Assembly (NCBI GenBank): GCA_014381385.1
Contig: JACNLR010000133.1
Location: 1-7,629 of the forward strand
Reading direction: 5' to 3'
Source of the DNA: Planctomycetota bacterium
GTDB taxonomy: Bacteria > Planctomycetota > Phycisphaerae > Phycisphaerales > SM1A02
DNA: 7,629 nucleotides
Below are positions 7,102 to 7,629 of this stretch, in pieces; position 1 is the first letter of the stretch; every line of letters starts with the position of its first letter. The translations under genes were made by a program, and so were the position numbers. The notes beneath the pieces are model-generated. The model saw only the letters and a program-made list of their open reading frames with translations. It did no database searches and was not told the DNA's origin.

Positions 7102-7629
7102 TCACTTTTTGTGGCTTCGACCCATCGTTGAGAAAATACCAGCATCATGTAACAACGCCGCTACCCGCTCTTTGTATTGCAAATCAGAGGATAAAATTGT
7201 ATCTGTGAGTTTCTCGCGTTCTTCTTCAAGGTCAAGGTAGCGCAGCGCTAGCCCTGCAAGATCAGGGTCTTCCATCGTCTCAAGATATTCAAAGCCTTCG
7301 CGATACACAATTCTTGTTGCTAGTGATTTTGCCATCGTCCATTGCAGATAGGCGCTTGGCATAGAAGTCCAAAGTGTTTCGCCCACGCGGTCGATGAGAA
7401 CAGGAGGAAAATGTTCAATTACAAGTCGCTTGAGTTCTTGTTCCTGCTCCTTGCTCATTTTGTTCCAATTTGCGATGAGGGAATCTGCAACGCGGGACAT
7501 AATTTTGCTGATTTGAACGCTCATCTCTGGAAGAGGTGAGTGCGGGTGGTGCTGATGTAAGCGGGCGAGGAGTTCTGCCTCAGCCCGTGCAAGGTCGCGA
7601 AGCCGCGTAAGTACTTGCGCAACGAAGGG
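7102..7629 (-). CDS. C-terminal part of a larger protein, possibly a large NAD-dependent glutamate dehydrogenase (5' end beyond the window)
   Basis: The minus-strand frame is open from the window edge to TGA at 7102-7104, giving 175 codons. An internal ATG at 7524 could start a 140-residue protein, but it has no Shine-Dalgarno: the bases before it encode His- and Pro-rich HQHHPHSPLPE and continue an Ala/Arg/Glu/Leu-rich helical stretch (LRDLARAEAELLARL). I therefore read it as the tail of a longer protein. The segment is all-helical and cytosolic in character, with no signal peptide or membrane segment. The core MPSAYLQWTMAKSLATRIVYREG, split here at MPSAYLQWTMAKSLA and TRIVYREG, followed by an acidic helix and a conserved-looking YKERVAALLHDAGI end, recalls from memory the C-terminus of the very large NAD-glutamate dehydrogenases of some bacteria. 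The catalytic region is outside the window, so this naming is tentative. Downstream lies the MuiA-like gene after 38 bp. Confidence 0.55.
   Translation of the reverse strand, partial: PFVAQVLTRLRDLARAEAELLARLHQHHPHSPLPEMSVQISKIMSRVADSLIANWNKMSKEQEQELKRLVIEHFPPVLIDRVGETLWTSMPSAYLQWTMAKSLATRIVYREGFEYLETMEDPDLAGLALRYLDLEEEREKLTDTILSSDLQYKERVAALLHDAGIFSTMGRSHKK

Noticed and set aside
7238..7250. Short palindrome TAGCGC-A-GCGCTA inside the edge gene.
   Set aside because: A 6-bp arm with a 1-bp centre is expected by chance a few times in a window this size, and it has no adjoining signal.
1..7629. Mobile element, prophage, CRISPR or toxin-antitoxin content.
   Set aside because: No transposase, integrase, repeat array, terminal repeats or short paired genes are visible, and the genes are contiguous and intact.

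Overview
The window is an ordinary, densely coded stretch of bacterial chromosome with an AT-leaning, moderate base composition. It has no mobile element, CRISPR array, tRNA or rRNA that I can see. The taxon cannot be fixed from the sequence alone. A large coiled-coil lipoprotein beside a MuiA/DUF4139-type exported protein, plus an upstream gene whose C-terminus recalls large NAD-glutamate dehydrogenases, would fit a Gram-negative marine or environmental lineage such as Planctomycetota (Phycisphaerae-like). That is a guess from memory of families, not a demonstrated assignment.

Plus-strand half (1-3279): a full-length UvrD/PcrA superfamily 1A DNA helicase is followed, with a TAATG stop/start overlap, by queG, the cobalamin- and Fe-S-dependent epoxyqueuosine reductase that completes queuosine synthesis in tRNA. 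The overlap implies one transcript and probable translational coupling, although the two functions (DNA repair and tRNA modification) are not obviously linked. The uvrD start lies 8 bases inside the window and its promoter is not included.

Minus-strand half (3301-7629), convergent with the first and only 21 bp away, read from high to low coordinates: (i) the C-terminal 175 codons of a larger protein that runs off the window edge, tentatively a large NAD-dependent glutamate dehydrogenase; (ii) after 38 bp, a secreted DUF4140/DUF4139 (MuiA-like) protein whose true start is an internal ATG with a strong Shine-Dalgarno; (iii) after 148 bp, a 640-residue putative lipoprotein of unknown function, mostly alpha-helical. 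Genes ii and iii both carry export signals and may form a small envelope module.

The most unusual signals are structural rather than genic. A perfect 10-bp inverted repeat followed by TTTT lies inside the lipoprotein gene. The 148-bp spacer holds a hairpin whose complete 12-nt loop is complementary (11/12) to a segment farther along the same transcript. A second inverted repeat has an alternative pairing next to the lipoprotein ribosome binding site. I find no convincing evidence of an undescribed defence or mobile system. The best candidate for novelty is the lipoprotein/MuiA-like pair with its structured leader.
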